Source: Eumeta japonica (lineage: Eukaryota; Arthropoda; Insecta; Lepidoptera; Psychidae). Taken from it: a stretch of DNA of 64,000 bases. The translations under genes and the position numbers were made by a program. Below the pieces are notes generated by a model, which worked only from the letters and a program-made list of their open reading frames with translations, searched no databases and was not told the origin of the DNA. This document shows positions 21,620 to 32,917 of the stretch, piece after piece (the first letter of the stretch is position 1; each line of letters begins with the position of its first letter). The DNA is taken from contig BGZK01001561.1 in assembly GCA_005406025.1 (NCBI GenBank), forward strand, positions 1-64,000. Direction: 5' to 3'.

Positions 21620-22436
21620 CTGAAGGCGCATTGCACTTAGATATATTAGAATATGTACACTTCGAAGCTTATATGTTTTTGAATTTATACTTTTATTTAC
21701 ACACCCATCAAACAATATTTTCTAATTTAAATATGGGTCATAACCTAATTATCGCAGAATTATGAATAAGAGAGGTTATGATTCTTGTTCTTCGTTGCGA
21801 TTTAGTCTGTGTTCGTGCATTATACATGTACTGTTATAAATAACGATTCCTTATAGAGAATTCTCTTTTGGTTATGAGCTCAGACGTAACTCTCAAGTGG
21901 ATTTGGATGATATAAAAAATATCTTTTTTAAGGTACGTATCGATAGATACGTACCTTTGGTAATGTTTAAAGAATATAAAAATACCTTAAACCACTTTTA
22001 CTACAATTCATGTATATTTATTTAGCGATTTGCATGCATTTGATACAGTAATATGGATAAGGCAAAGTAATTGTTTAACTGAACGATGTGATTGCGTGAT
22101 TCATTTTGAAGTGACAAAACTATTTTCGTAATTTATTTTAGTGGATTGCTATATGTACTAGATTTTTCACATGAAATAAACTGTTAGTTGCATAGGAAGA
22201 TCTAACAAAGACCGGTGCTTTATCTTCAATGAAGGTAATTACGGTCTGATGCCGCAACATAAATTATGAATATGATTAATTAATGCTTAATCGTCACACG
22301 AAAACAGCAGAAATATATCATAAATCAAATAGCAATTACAGCACTATATGAGACGACGTAACGTAATTGATAAGCCTTTATGTTCAAAGAGTTTATAAAT
22401 CATAAAGATCGTAAGCGCATGTCATAGAGCGGTTAC
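21620..22436 (-). other. FANK1-like gene intron (0.8 kb)
   Basis: AT-rich; contains the 12-bp hairpin at 21930-21957. No gene. Confidence 0.6.
21930..21957. repeat. Perfect 12-bp hairpin
   Basis: Arms AAGGTACGTATC (21930-21941) and its complement (21946-21957) around the loop GATA. Confidence 0.95.
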
Positions 22437-22575
22437 CAGCTCTAAAGAGCGGTGTCCAGCCGTTGCTGTCGGTGGCGTGGACGTCGGCACCTCGGCTCAG
22501 GACGTGCTGCAGCATCTCCGGGCGCCCGCAGTCCACTGCGTAATGCACCACTTGCAGCCCATTCACGTCACCTGC
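22437..22575 (-). CDS. Fank1: FANK1-like protein, exon with ankyrin repeats 4-5
   Basis: A 139-bp exon, acceptor AAACTGCAG ending at 22576, donor GCTG|GTAACC; phase 0 in, phase 1 out. It encodes GDVNGLQVVHYAVDCGR, PEMLQHVLSRGADVHATD and SNGWTPLFRA: a complete fourth ankyrin repeat and the first helix of the fifth. The GWTPL-R segment matches the corresponding repeat in vertebrate FANK1. Confidence 0.88.
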
Positions 22576-23261
22576 CTGCAGTTTTCATACAATAAGCAAA
22601 TCGAAGGACAGCGTGTATCATTCCATTATACGTTTCATAGCACTGATCGATCAGTCAGTTAGAAAAACCAAGGGTGATGAAAATTTCATCAGTTTTGAAA
22701 TTAAAATAATGGAAATTGATATTTGGAGTACTCTTTTCAAATAATGTAAGCTAGGGGTTGAAAGTGTATATGCCAAAATAGGTTGGTTTTCAAGTTAGGA
22801 TCATAATAACTAGTATTTGAGGTCTTTGAAATAAAGAAATACGTGTTAAAAAAAAATGTATTGGGGTTGGGTTAGTTTTCAAACAAGATTTGTTTCTATA
22901 TTTTGCGTCCCATAGATATATACACAAATGATATACTAGATGTATCTGATCGGGAACATAATTGCGCTCGGAATCGAGAGTAAGATTGGAATTGAATGTC
23001 AGAACGAGACGCATCGGCATCGGTAACGGAACAGGTATTTAAATCGCGTGTAAGACAGGGATCGTGAGCATGATAAATACGGACATTATTTGATACAAAA
23101 GAAGAAATGATTCTCTACTTCTATACTTCAGATGAGTATAGAATCATTTCTTTCTTATTTTCGATTTTGAAATAATTTGTCAAATTATTACTCACATTTG
23201 ACGAAAAAGACATTATTGCTTTGTAAATTTTATATATTATTTCCCATGCTCTGCAGTAAAC
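22576..23261 (-). other. FANK1-like gene intron (0.7 kb)
   Basis: AT-rich, with an imperfect inverted repeat at 23102-23152 (perfect 13-bp outer arms). No gene. Confidence 0.6.
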
Positions 23262-23410
23262 CTTAATGTCGGCGCCGTATTCCAAGAGTAAGTCGACGAT
23301 GGGCATGTGGCCGTAAAAGACGGCCTGGTGCAGGGGCGTTTGTTCGGTCATGCTGCGTTGGTTCACGTCGGCTCCGGCGTCCAGGAGAAATCGAACCATG
23401 TCGGTGTCGC
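23262..23410 (-). CDS. Fank1: FANK1-like protein, exon with ankyrin repeats 2-3
   Basis: A 149-bp exon, acceptor AATTATAG ending at 23411, donor AAG|GTTTAC; phase 1 in, phase 0 out. It encodes DTDMVRFLLDAGADVNQRS and then TPLHQAVFYGHMPIVDLLL, EYGADIK: near-consensus ankyrin repeats. The open frame continues past the donor into intron, so the tail of that frame (YCRAWEI onward) is not protein. The in-frame ATG near the start is internal. Confidence 0.9.
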
Positions 23411-26400
23411 CTATAATTTAAAGCGAGAGCATTGATCAAACGTAAATATGTACATTAAAGAAAATTGTAATAATATAGTGATAGAATATTATACAAATCG
23501 TGAGTATTGATACTGCGTATCACAGTATCAATGGTAAAATAAAAAATTGCCATTGCCATAGATGATAAATAAAAAAATCAATGGTAAAAATAACGGATGT
23601 AAAATTTCCATGAGATCAATAACTTCTGTCTCATTTTTCATGCGCCAGCTAACTTTGTTCAACATGATAATTTATAAATGCATACATGCAATTCCGCGAA
23701 TGCATTACAATAATGCTTCTTCAACGTGATCGTAAAACTAAGAGTTAATGAGCATAATGCATATTCATTGGGATAGAGAATGCGGATCGGTTCCTAAACA
23801 TGAAATACTTTGTACTATTCCATGTTTAGCGTTATTACGATTTAAGATTTAGACAAGAAAATGAACAATTATTAAAATGTTCATTACGATTCTCATTTAA
23901 TTATAATAAAAAGTACATGTTATATAATCATTAAACACTGCGTGTTGGAACAGTTAATGTAAACCTAATGGTTCAATGGTAGTATTACGCTATACAAACA
24001 TACGAGTGAACTGGTTTGATTGCCGAGTTTTGAGTGGACAATCAGAGAGTTTCTTTTTAATTGATGCTATGAGGCCAGCGGTTTGAAAAAAGCACTCTTC
24101 AAAACTTTATATGTGCGCGCTGTAAGACTCAAGAGTACTGCAAAGTGTATGCACAGTATTCGCCACTATTTCCTTTCACCGTTTAGGTCGATGGCGTGAT
24201 GTTAAGATGTATAATATGGTACGGAAGCTAAATTTCTACATCAATTTTTTATTTTTAAAAGGGGTTGGCGATTTTTCGACCCCCTCTCCTTCCCTTGGCG
24301 AAATTTCGTGAGATCTGTCTTGAGACTGCCCCCTTCATTAACGTGATCATAACGTGATTGTTTTTATATGAGTACTTTTAGAGTAAATACGCTAATCTGT
24401 ACTTGATTGCGTTGGATTTATTTAAAGAAACACAATTTCTTAATTTTTATTAGTGACTCACTACTTGAACCAACATGTTCATGAGATTCTCAGTAAAATC
24501 ATCTGCTACTCGTTAATTTGGCCACTCGAAACTATTGGTTGCACACAGAAACTCAGTAGCTCGATAAATGTTATTGTGTAGAATTTAGTCACATTTTATT
24601 GGAAAAACATGTTTTATGCAATTTTTGTACTGTTTTAAGAGGAAAAAAAAAATTTCGCCACATTCAATTCGAAAAAGCGCCTCAAGTATTTAATGAACGC
24701 TCCCTATGTATTATTTACATAAAACAGACACCAAAATAGCTACTTTCAAAATTTTTGTGTTTGTTTGAGCAAGCATTATTCAAAAACTAATGAACCGATT
24801 TGGACAAAACTTTTATGAAAGTTTTAAGAGTGTTTTATAAATAGTTATCTACTGCTTAACTTAGGACACAATTTATCACGCTACATTACTTAAAAAATAG
24901 ACAGACAGCAAATGTTTATCTCACTTTAATGTGAAGTACCTATTAAATAGATTTGGACAAATGGTACCTACTTACTGAAACGGAATCCTATTTGGCTCAC
25001 ATGTATATCTACTGTTTCATTACACGTGTGCTTTAGTACGTCTGATCGTCTAGTCAATTAATTAAGTAAAATTATGTACCGCGAAACAGTCTGCCTTTGG
25101 ATCGGGAACAGAAGTTCGACTCTCCCAGGGTTCACGATCTAAATCTAGGTTTTATTGGATTGTCCTGAAATTCCACGGATGATGCTTTGGTTTCACGTGC
25201 TTTTCACGTTCTAGGAAAAGTAGAGCTGTTTGTTTTCTACCCGCGTTTACAGCGTCAGGGTGTTTCCTTAATCGTTCGGTATGTTGTACCGATATAAATC
25301 AGCCGCAGCGAGACCGTTAGGAAATTAGAGCGACCGTAGTCTAGGTCTCTGTTTCATTTTAAGTTTGGAATTGAGACGACACATTTCTGCACGACCATGT
25401 AAATTGCATTGTTCAGCGCAATAGAGGTCCCCAAACTGAAAGATATAACAATTGAATATTTATGTGTTTAATATCAATTATAAAGACAGAAAACAATTAA
25501 TTTTCTAAGTTTTCTAAAGTTTTGCACACAGTGAAAATTTTTATATAAAATAAAGTCGTATATTTGATACTTTTCAAGCTTCGCAAACTCAGAATAAACA
25601 TCTTTAACACTAGGCCTACCAACAAAGAAGCTCAGTGTGAGACTATCGATATAATAGTCAAATGAAACATTATATCATCAAAGTCTCGGTTGGTATTACG
25701 AGTAACTCAGGTCTCAAATGAGACAAATAATATCAATTGAAATTTCTATCTCAATAAATCATTCAAGCCTACAATTGAATTTCCTATGTGCGCTGGAGCA
25801 CTTTGATTCGTTCATACACGTATGAAAAGGCTAATTAAATAAATTTATTCACATAAATAATCTTCAAGTAAATTACACCTTAAAATTAAAATGTGACAGG
25901 CAAATAACACATTTTACATAATGCACAGTGAAATAAAATAATATAAAATAAAGTTATATTAAAGAAAAGAAATAAAATAAAATTAAATGTACGCAGTAAA
26001 ATACTATAGTTAAGCACCTAAAATATACTATCGTTATCGTGTTGTGCAAGATTTCATAAATACTGGAAATTTTGCACAACCGTATTTATTTTAGCAAATT
26101 TTTTATTACGTTACTTTAACACAATGTTTGATTTTTGTGTACAAGAACCATCTATAGAGATAGGAGTTTAATTTGCAATGAAGCTTGGAGTTTGAGCTGA
26201 TCTCCTTGCAGATGGAGCCCCGGTTGGGGAGCCATGTAACCGTCAATGAACAGTTCTGATGCGTACCAGACCTGCTCATCTACCTCCGGGACTTTTGAAT
26301 ATGACGTCACCGAGATAGATCAAATGCAAAAAGGGAAATTTAATACATCGGTTAATGAACTTTATCTCAAACTTAGGGACAGCTCCCGCAAGCCAGTGCT

Positions 26401-26489
26401 CATTCAGGCTAATGAACTGCTAGTCTGATAAATAATTATTTATTAGGAAATCTGTGAATAGGAAAAACAGTATAAGATTAAATATAAAT

Positions 26490-26760
26490 AGTGGGGGCTG
26501 TCCTGTTTAGCCACCCTGCGTGACCTCTTCGCTGGGCTGCAGAATGTTCTTTCACTTAGCAGCTCGCATGTTTCGATTCTTCTGCATTCTTCTGGAGGTC
26601 AGCATCGATTACAGCTTCCGGGGTGAGGCCCGACCTCGTCCTTCGTGGTTCAAGAATCAACTCGCCTTTCGCGTCTCCCAAAAACGACCGCCATGCCGCG
26701 CGCCCGGCTCGGCGTCGGCGCATCCTACTACGCCCGGCTGTATTGTTTTCCCTTCAATTG
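26490..26760. other. GC-rich intronic patch
   Basis: A sharp rise in GC within AT-rich intron. The + frame 26520-26843 and the - frame 26657-26839 are both open, neither with a recognisable domain. Likely a fragment of a mobile element's coding or UTR sequence. Confidence 0.3.
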
Positions 26761-28167
26761 TGTTTGTAGGGAGAAATGCACCTTTCTCTCTTTTTTTTTG
26801 CTTAGCAAACGTGTGCACATTGCCATTTGTAACATTCATTTAAAATCTCATATACACGAAACTTACTTAAACTTACAAAATAAATATATAAAAATTATTA
26901 TCCCAATTCACGTCACGAATTGAAATAATCAATTTTTATAAAATATATAAAATCAAATCACGTACCAATGAATATCAACTAATCAATCAAAAAAATCAAC
27001 CATTAACCTAAACAGTCAAATAAAATGATAACTCATATCTCATCTAATTAATTATAAATAAATCTATCATAAACTCATTTCAAGCCAATTAAATCATCGA
27101 TACTTCACCTAATCATCTAAATCAAAGTATAAAATATCACACCTAAATCAATTCATAAGGTCAATTATAATAATATCCAATAATACAACTCATGATACTA
27201 ATCACAAATTGTCCCTATATCGTGATATGAACAAAATATGATAACACAGTACGTGCAGTGAAATATATATAAATTTATAATAAAATCTCAAATTTAATAT
27301 TTTCAGACATTTCTTATAGCATAAGATGTACTATGTACGTTCCTTTTCTATTTTTTTTCCTTGCGAATGGTCAAGCGTGCCTTTAAACAAAGACACAATG
27401 GTGAACCGAAATTCGTTTTTCTTATGATTTTTTTATTTACTTTTTTTATGTACTTATATAAAAACGCGTTAGTCGAAATAAAGAAGTCCGAAACAAAAAA
27501 CTGATTTTTTGTTATTATTATTTCCAATGGCACAAACTCATCTAGAGAAAAGACTTACGTGGCGTTCCTATGACCACAAAATATATTTTAGTATTTTTAT
27601 TTGTAGGCCTAAAAATCCGTTACACTACCCATAAATTTTTTGACAGTGCGAATGTCATAGAAAATGTGAAGGCGTTATTCATATTTTTAATGCATTTTGA
27701 TTGGTTAGAAAGTACCATATTGTCATAAATCTCGTTTGTTTACATCCGACGTGCCAAGTTCACATTTTTTCCAAATGGTTTATAGTTTTGTTTATATACG
27801 GAAAATTTGCGAGACCACTCACCGGGGACATATTTCAGAATTTGAGCGGTGACGACTTAGTTTTCTGTTGGTGCTTTCACGAGTTATGTGTGATCAATTA
27901 AAAGTGTTAAAGCATTCCCGTAGTGTTTTTCTGTATTGAAATGTTATGAACCCCTCGATTTTCTGCGTATTCACTTTTCATTTTTTCAATCCTCGAACTT
28001 TCGATGGGGTTGTTTAGTAACGATCTGTGTTATATTGTATTGTGTGAGGTGTTAATTCGCGGAAATCCATAGTAGACGCTTGCCTGCAACATGCATTAAC
28101 ATGCAGCATGCAACCCACCGCTGACCCTCGAATCTGCCTCTCCACTACGAATCTCTATCCAAAGGAT

Positions 28168-28308
28168 TGAATATTGATTCGAGAGGATTGACAGATATCG
28201 AACACCTAAGCAAGTGTTAATTTTATTTTTTATAAGTATCTTAGTCCGCTAATCGTTAGATTATGCTTAGGTTTTCGATATCTGTCAATCCTCTCGAATC
28301 AATATTCA
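28168..28308. mobile_element. 141-bp fold-back element
   Basis: Arms 28168-28212 and 28264-28308 (45 nt each) are complementary with a single mismatch, around 51 bases. The arms begin TGAATATTGATTCGAGAGGA. Likely a small MITE-like or fold-back element. The near-perfect arms imply a recent origin. No clear target-site duplication. Confidence 0.85.
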
Positions 28309-29068
28309 TATATATATGTAGGTATATCATAGTAGCTGAGCTAGGTGTAGGTGGTGTGTGAGGCATTCGACCTCCCTCCTCAGTCTCGACCGTGCGCTAC
28401 AGTTTATATATATATGATATATCCACTGCGATGATATTAGTGGATCAGTCACTCTGGTAGTTAATGAGACCTGCTTAGGACAGACTTTTCGGAAAGATGG
28501 ATTAAACTTCATAATGGAGGTTAAATAAAGAATCCAACGTCGTTGTGTATCAATTGTTAACTACGCAGAATCTTCGAATATAAGTTTCTTTGTTTTTTAT
28601 TTGAGCAAAGGTAACAACAAAACTAACAAAGAGGTCTCCACTCGTAGTCCGATAAGGTTTGAAACCCACCGTCATTTTCAGGTGGGTCAAACATATTTAT
28701 CGCGGAAACTTGTAAGAAAGAAAAAGAAACTATCAACAACGACTGAACAAAGCAAACTTATTTCAAAAAAGAATTACCACCATTGCTAAGTCATTATGTA
28801 ATATTAGTAGATTCTGATGGTACTAATTATAGTAATGGTTATAAATACTATAGTAACATATGCCTAAACTAGGAAATACACCGTGGCGTATAATTGAACG
28901 TATTTCCTGACGCATTTCTAAATTTTTGAAAGCAAAATACTTAGGTAAATTGATATTTTTTTAAAACAAACTAATTTACAATCACTAAAAGTGATCGTTT
29001 GTGATAAAAGTAAATGTGGCCATTAAGAATTTGCCTATGCTAATAATTCACACAGTAGACTAGGGTAC

Positions 29069-29159
29069 CTTTTCTAACAGCTGTAGCTAAAGCAGTTAAG
29101 CCGTTGGAGGAATTTACAACCCTGGTTAGCTCGGGCCGTATCTCCAGCATCTGCTGCAC
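29069..29159 (-). CDS. Fank1: FANK1-like protein, exon with ankyrin repeats 1-2
   Basis: A 91-bp exon, acceptor ACTACAG ending at 29160, donor AAAG|GTACCC; phase 0 in, phase 1 out. It encodes VQQMLEIRPELTRVVNSS and NGLTALATAVRKG. Both edges fall inside ankyrin repeats: YLKQ from the previous exon flows into VQQML, and VRKG into DTDMVRFLL of the next. Confidence 0.85.
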
Positions 29160-29739
29160 CTGTAGTATATACAATAAAGAAGAGTCAAAATATATAATGT
29201 GATTAGTATTTTTTCAAGTTGTTTTAAACTATGCTTTTATGTTTTGAAGAAGCTTTCTACTCTATAAACCAAACTAAATTAAGAAGTTAAACATTCTTTA
29301 AAATAATGTACATACAATTAAGTAAATTGAAATACTTTTTTTAATCCTTGAGGATTTTTACAGTAATTACGTAAAATATAGTGAAATCGATGGAAATATT
29401 GTGTTCTTCTTGTAGGTATCGGAGAATGTTGCCACTGGTAAGGATCTCAGATCGCTGCCGACCGTCGGAAGAAGTGAAATGAAAAGAAAAACAGAATAAC
29501 AATTAAAAGAATTGATCAAAGTAAATTTCTCGTGTTTCAACACCATCACAGTATTTGCCATCATATTACTTCGAAAATTACGAAACTAACGTTAGGTTTT
29601 TGGAACAAAGTTCCTTATTGCACGTTACGCGCTAGGTGGATGGACCTCCCATCCGCGTGTTGCTCACACGGTAAAAAGTGTAACCTCAAGGAAAAATGCT
29701 AACTGCTGTATAGTGTAGCAGGTGGGTATGCAGGCTTAG

Positions 29740-29835
29740 TGTATACCTCTCTATCTCTCTGTTTCTCTCTCTCTTTTCCAAAAACCCACTGCTCCTTAGT
29801 GGATACTTCTCGATCTCTCTGTCTCCGTCTCTATT
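29740..29835 (+). repeat. CT-rich low-complexity tract
   Basis: Runs of CTCTCT and TCTCTGTCT in the intron between the third and fourth FANK1-like exons (29160-30615), which otherwise holds AT-rich sequence, a TA run at 30349-30373 and an open - frame at 29367-29564 of no known family. Confidence 0.7.
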
Positions 29836-30348
29836 TATTTATAATTTATTATTTTTTACTATTTATTCATTTATATTATTATTTCAATTAAAAAAGTAAT
29901 TACTTTCAAATGTTTTAATGTATTTCATTGTTATTATTCAATTCATAAAATATATTTATATATGGTGAAAGAAACTTAATTCCAACCGGATGTCCCAAAG
30001 ACACCTCATAAGTTTTTTATCCTCCGATTCCGAAGATCTCTCTCCCACAAACTTATTAGAAGGTCGAGAGTATTGGATCCAAGTACGTTATCGTACGCAT
30101 GTCGATTGAAGTTATTAATGAGCGTCGTTGTCAACGCGCTGACAAGTTAACACATGCGACTGAAGGTGCAAAGTACCAGGTGAGGTGCGGAGAAAGTGCT
30201 TTTATGTCAATTGAATCAAAAACTCTTTAATTAGTTAATTAGCTTGTGTCCAGATGTACAACCCTCTGATAAAATAAAAACTTACCGACCTCTTAGGCCA
30301 CCAGCGTTCATTGGTCAAATGTGTCATGTCACTTTAAAACGCTTGGAA

Positions 30349-30373
30349 CATATATATATATATATATATATAC
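30349..30373. repeat. (TA)n microsatellite
   Basis: About 12 TA units in a FANK1-like intron. Confidence 0.9.
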
Positions 30374-30615
30374 ATACAACAGCGTTTTTCTTATGATAAG
30401 GTCAATTACCCCCCACAAATGTATGAAGTAATCAAATTCTTTGTAGACCAATGCCAAAGAGAAAACAAGGTCACAATTGTTTAACTTCATGACAAATTAA
30501 TTGTTAAAAAAAGTTAAATACATACATTGAGTTTTTACAAGTGGCTCTTCTTTAAAACAAAAAAATCAAATTTACAAAAAAAAATGTGAGTAACAAGCAG
30601 ACTTAGATTACTGAC

Positions 30616-30734
30616 TTGCTTTAGGTATCCGCAGCGTACAGCCATACAGAAACAGCCAGCCGACGCGCCGGCATATTCCGTACTCGTCCAGGTCTCCTCT
30701 GACCAGGAGCTTTCCAGCCAGGACTTGTGGTTAC
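30616..30734 (-). CDS. Fank1: FANK1-like protein, exon entering ankyrin repeat 1
   Basis: A 119-bp exon, acceptor CTCTAG ending at 30735, donor CAA|GTCAGT; phase 1 in, phase 0 out. It encodes NHKSWLESSWSEETWTSTE and AGCFCMAVRCGYLKQ, the latter being the first helices of ankyrin repeat 1. Another frame is also open over much of this exon but is blocked by TAA immediately after the acceptor and does not join the neighbours. Confidence 0.75.
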
Positions 30735-30801
30735 CTAGAGTTATAACAGTATGCAACTGCGATAATTACAAAATTTAATAATTCTGTATTTTTTATTCTA
30801 C

Positions 30802-31163
30802 CTTTAACGTCGAGCAACTTTGTTACGTCATAGGCTTCTTTTACGAGAGTATCATTACGTTTGTAATTTATTTTAATAAGTTCCCTGATCGGTGTCAAAT
30901 CGTCTTCATAAATTTCGGAATTTTTGTTTTGTAGTGCGTCTATTTTAGCATGTGTCTCAGATATTGTTAGCTTTTCGGCTTTCGGTGTACCAAAACACGA
31001 AAGAGACTGAAATATTTTATACACATTGTCTTCGTCACCGTAATGCTCTAGAACAAGTTCCCGCAGCTTAGACACTGAAGTAGTCTTGAGTATCACTTGA
31101 ACACGAAATTTATACGGATGCGTCGGAGCGAGATTTTCAATAAGTTTAGTCGTCATTCCGCCA
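30802..31163 (-). CDS. Fank1: FANK1-like protein, second half of FN3 domain and linker
   Basis: A 362-bp exon, acceptor TATTCCAG ending at 31164, donor AAAG|GTAGAA; phase 2 in, phase 1 out. With the AG carried from the exon at 48696 it reads SGGMTTKLIENLAPTHPYKF, RVQVILKTT: the E-F strands and Pro-x-x-x-Tyr-x-Phe-Arg-Val core of a fibronectin type III domain. About 25 charged residues follow before SLSCFGTPKAEKL, which looks like the G strand, and then a helical linker (DDLTPIRELIKINYKR, LVKEAYDVTKLLDVKG). The in-frame ATG at 31156 is internal. The 67-bp gap to the next exon (30735-30801) is a normal short insect intron. Confidence 0.82.
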
Positions 31164-31319
31164 CTGGAATAAACATTTTTTCTTAATAATAGTATGCGTA
31201 TTTTGATTACTCTAATTCTATGATTATTCTTTAGATCTATTCTCTATCGAACTGCTTATACAAGTCCTAAATTAAATAATTTATATCTGAACAAATATAT
31301 TAAATTGTACTGGTACCAC

Positions 31320-31560
31320 CGGTACTCGTTAATGGCTATCGACTTGGGGATTCTCTGCCGTACGGGCGTGGGTGTTGAAGGCGTCCCGCTCCAGGCGTTT
31401 ACCCGGCATCGCCAAGAGTTGCGATGATCCTTTTTTGAGATCCTTTTTTGCCCCCGCCAATGTGGATATCTCGACGTGTAGACGCCGGTTAGCGTTCCAT
31501 TCTTGAGGCAGCCTTAGCCCGCAATATTTTTGCCAAGACACAGTTGCCTGGACCGCCTAA
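31320..31560 (-). other. GC-richer fragment, probably mobile-element derived
   Basis: An open - frame (31541-31329: RLPQEWNANRRLHVEIS, LAGAKKDLKKGSSQLLAMPG) of protein-like, helical, basic composition stands out from AT-rich intron just upstream of the FN3 exon's acceptor. It is not in frame with the host gene. Possibly ORF1/gag-like debris of a LINE; family not recognised. Confidence 0.3.
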
Positions 31561-32154
31561 CGCTGAGGTTTCATCACAGATAAAAGTCTATACAGTTGAG
31601 AAGTGAACCTAGCTCAATGTTCGAAATCAAGTACTTTAATCTCTTTGTACAACAGTAATCATCCTTATCAGCTCTCCATACAAAGAGGCCGTGTCGAATC
31701 TGTTTGAAGATTTAATTGTGAACATTTGATTATATATATTATATTGAAACATGATATATCTTATATTTGAATAAATTTGATCATATACTTTATATCGGCA
31801 CTTGTTATCGGGTGGCGCCCATTAATTGTTATTATGTGTACAAACAAAACTAAATAAAACAAAAATATTTAACTATTTATTGTCTGTTTATAAAACGGTG
31901 TACAGACAATCCGAGACAAACCGAGGAGAAACAAATATTTGTGTTTTAAACCATAATAAGTTTTATCGATGTACTAAATTTAAAATGATTTTGCGATTTC
32001 ATTTTTGATTTATTTCCAATAAATTATCACGTTTTAAAGAGTTTTTTTTTATGCAGCAACTATAAAAATATTATAAATTTATAATACCCTATATGTAGCC
32101 AAGTACGATGTTTTATTTCAAAGACACCCTTGACAAACAGACAGACAGATACAT

Positions 32155-32345
32155 ATCTAATCCTGTCTCAATCTAATCCCGATTTCTGTTTTGCTCCTGA
32201 TTTCGATTCCGGTTTCTATTTTGCTTCAATTGTAATTAATGTAGAGTTTTATTCACACAGAAACCCTAAAAATTGTCGCTATTAAAAGTACCCTAAATGT
32301 AGCCCAGTAATACCCCGGACGAACAGATAGACAGACAGATATAAA
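32155..32345 (+). repeat. Dispersed GATTCCG-type repeat, fragment
   Basis: CTAATCCCGATTTCTG and CTGATTTCGATTCCGG units flanked by ACAGACAGACAGA runs. Confidence 0.5.
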
Positions 32346-32917
32346 AGGTTACTTTCTTTCGTACAAACTTTGTCCTGACAGTAACGAATACAATAAAAAA
32401 GAATTATTCAATTCGATAAAGTCGTTTTCAAGTTTATTTATTCCGTTATTTGGGTTTACTAAAAGTGATACACGAAAATTTCTAATATAAAAAGTTTACA
32501 TAGATAAATGTGTGCATATCACCAACATCTTGAACCACGGAGAATTATTATACATATATAAGAAAAAAATACATACAGAAAAAAATGGAATAGCATTCAG
32601 AAATGTTCAGTTTAAAGTTTTAAAAATATTTTTTTCTGAAGGATCCAATAGTCGATGCGATGATATGTCGATGGTGTTAAAATGTGTATTGTCAGTAATT
32701 ACGAGGCGGTGCATCGGAGACCGCGTGCCAGTCACAGCACGGCAGCGGTTAACAGCAAACAGCTGGTGCAGCCGAGCTTCTCTTTGCTCGGCTCGGTGAG
32801 GACACGACAGCTCAACATGCCAGTCATATTGATTGTAACACAAAACATACAACATCATATCGTCGAGCTGTAGACGTCTGGATATTAAGTCAATATATTA
32901 TATTTCTCCAGTAAGTA

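Larger units (their letters stand above)
23411..29068 (-). other. FANK1-like gene intron (5.7 kb)
   Basis: AT-rich. Visible contents: a short repeat with CGACCCCCTCTCCTTCCC at 24260-24370; a GC-rich patch at 26490-26760 with an open + frame of no recognised family; the 141-bp fold-back element at 28168-28308. The open frame at 26246-26428 (+) is protein-like in composition but not recognised. No exon of the host gene is missing, since phases join across it. Confidence 0.6.

Noticed and set aside
25070..25140. A tRNA-like B-box (AGTTCGACTCTC) suggesting a tRNA gene or tRNA-derived SINE
   Set aside because: No matching A-box spacing, acceptor stem or cloverleaf could be drawn.
30535..30756. 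Alternative frame with LAGKLLVRGDLDEYG-type residues over the third FANK1-like exon
   Set aside because: It meets a TAA just after the acceptor and does not join adjacent exons, whereas the chosen frame restores an ankyrin repeat.
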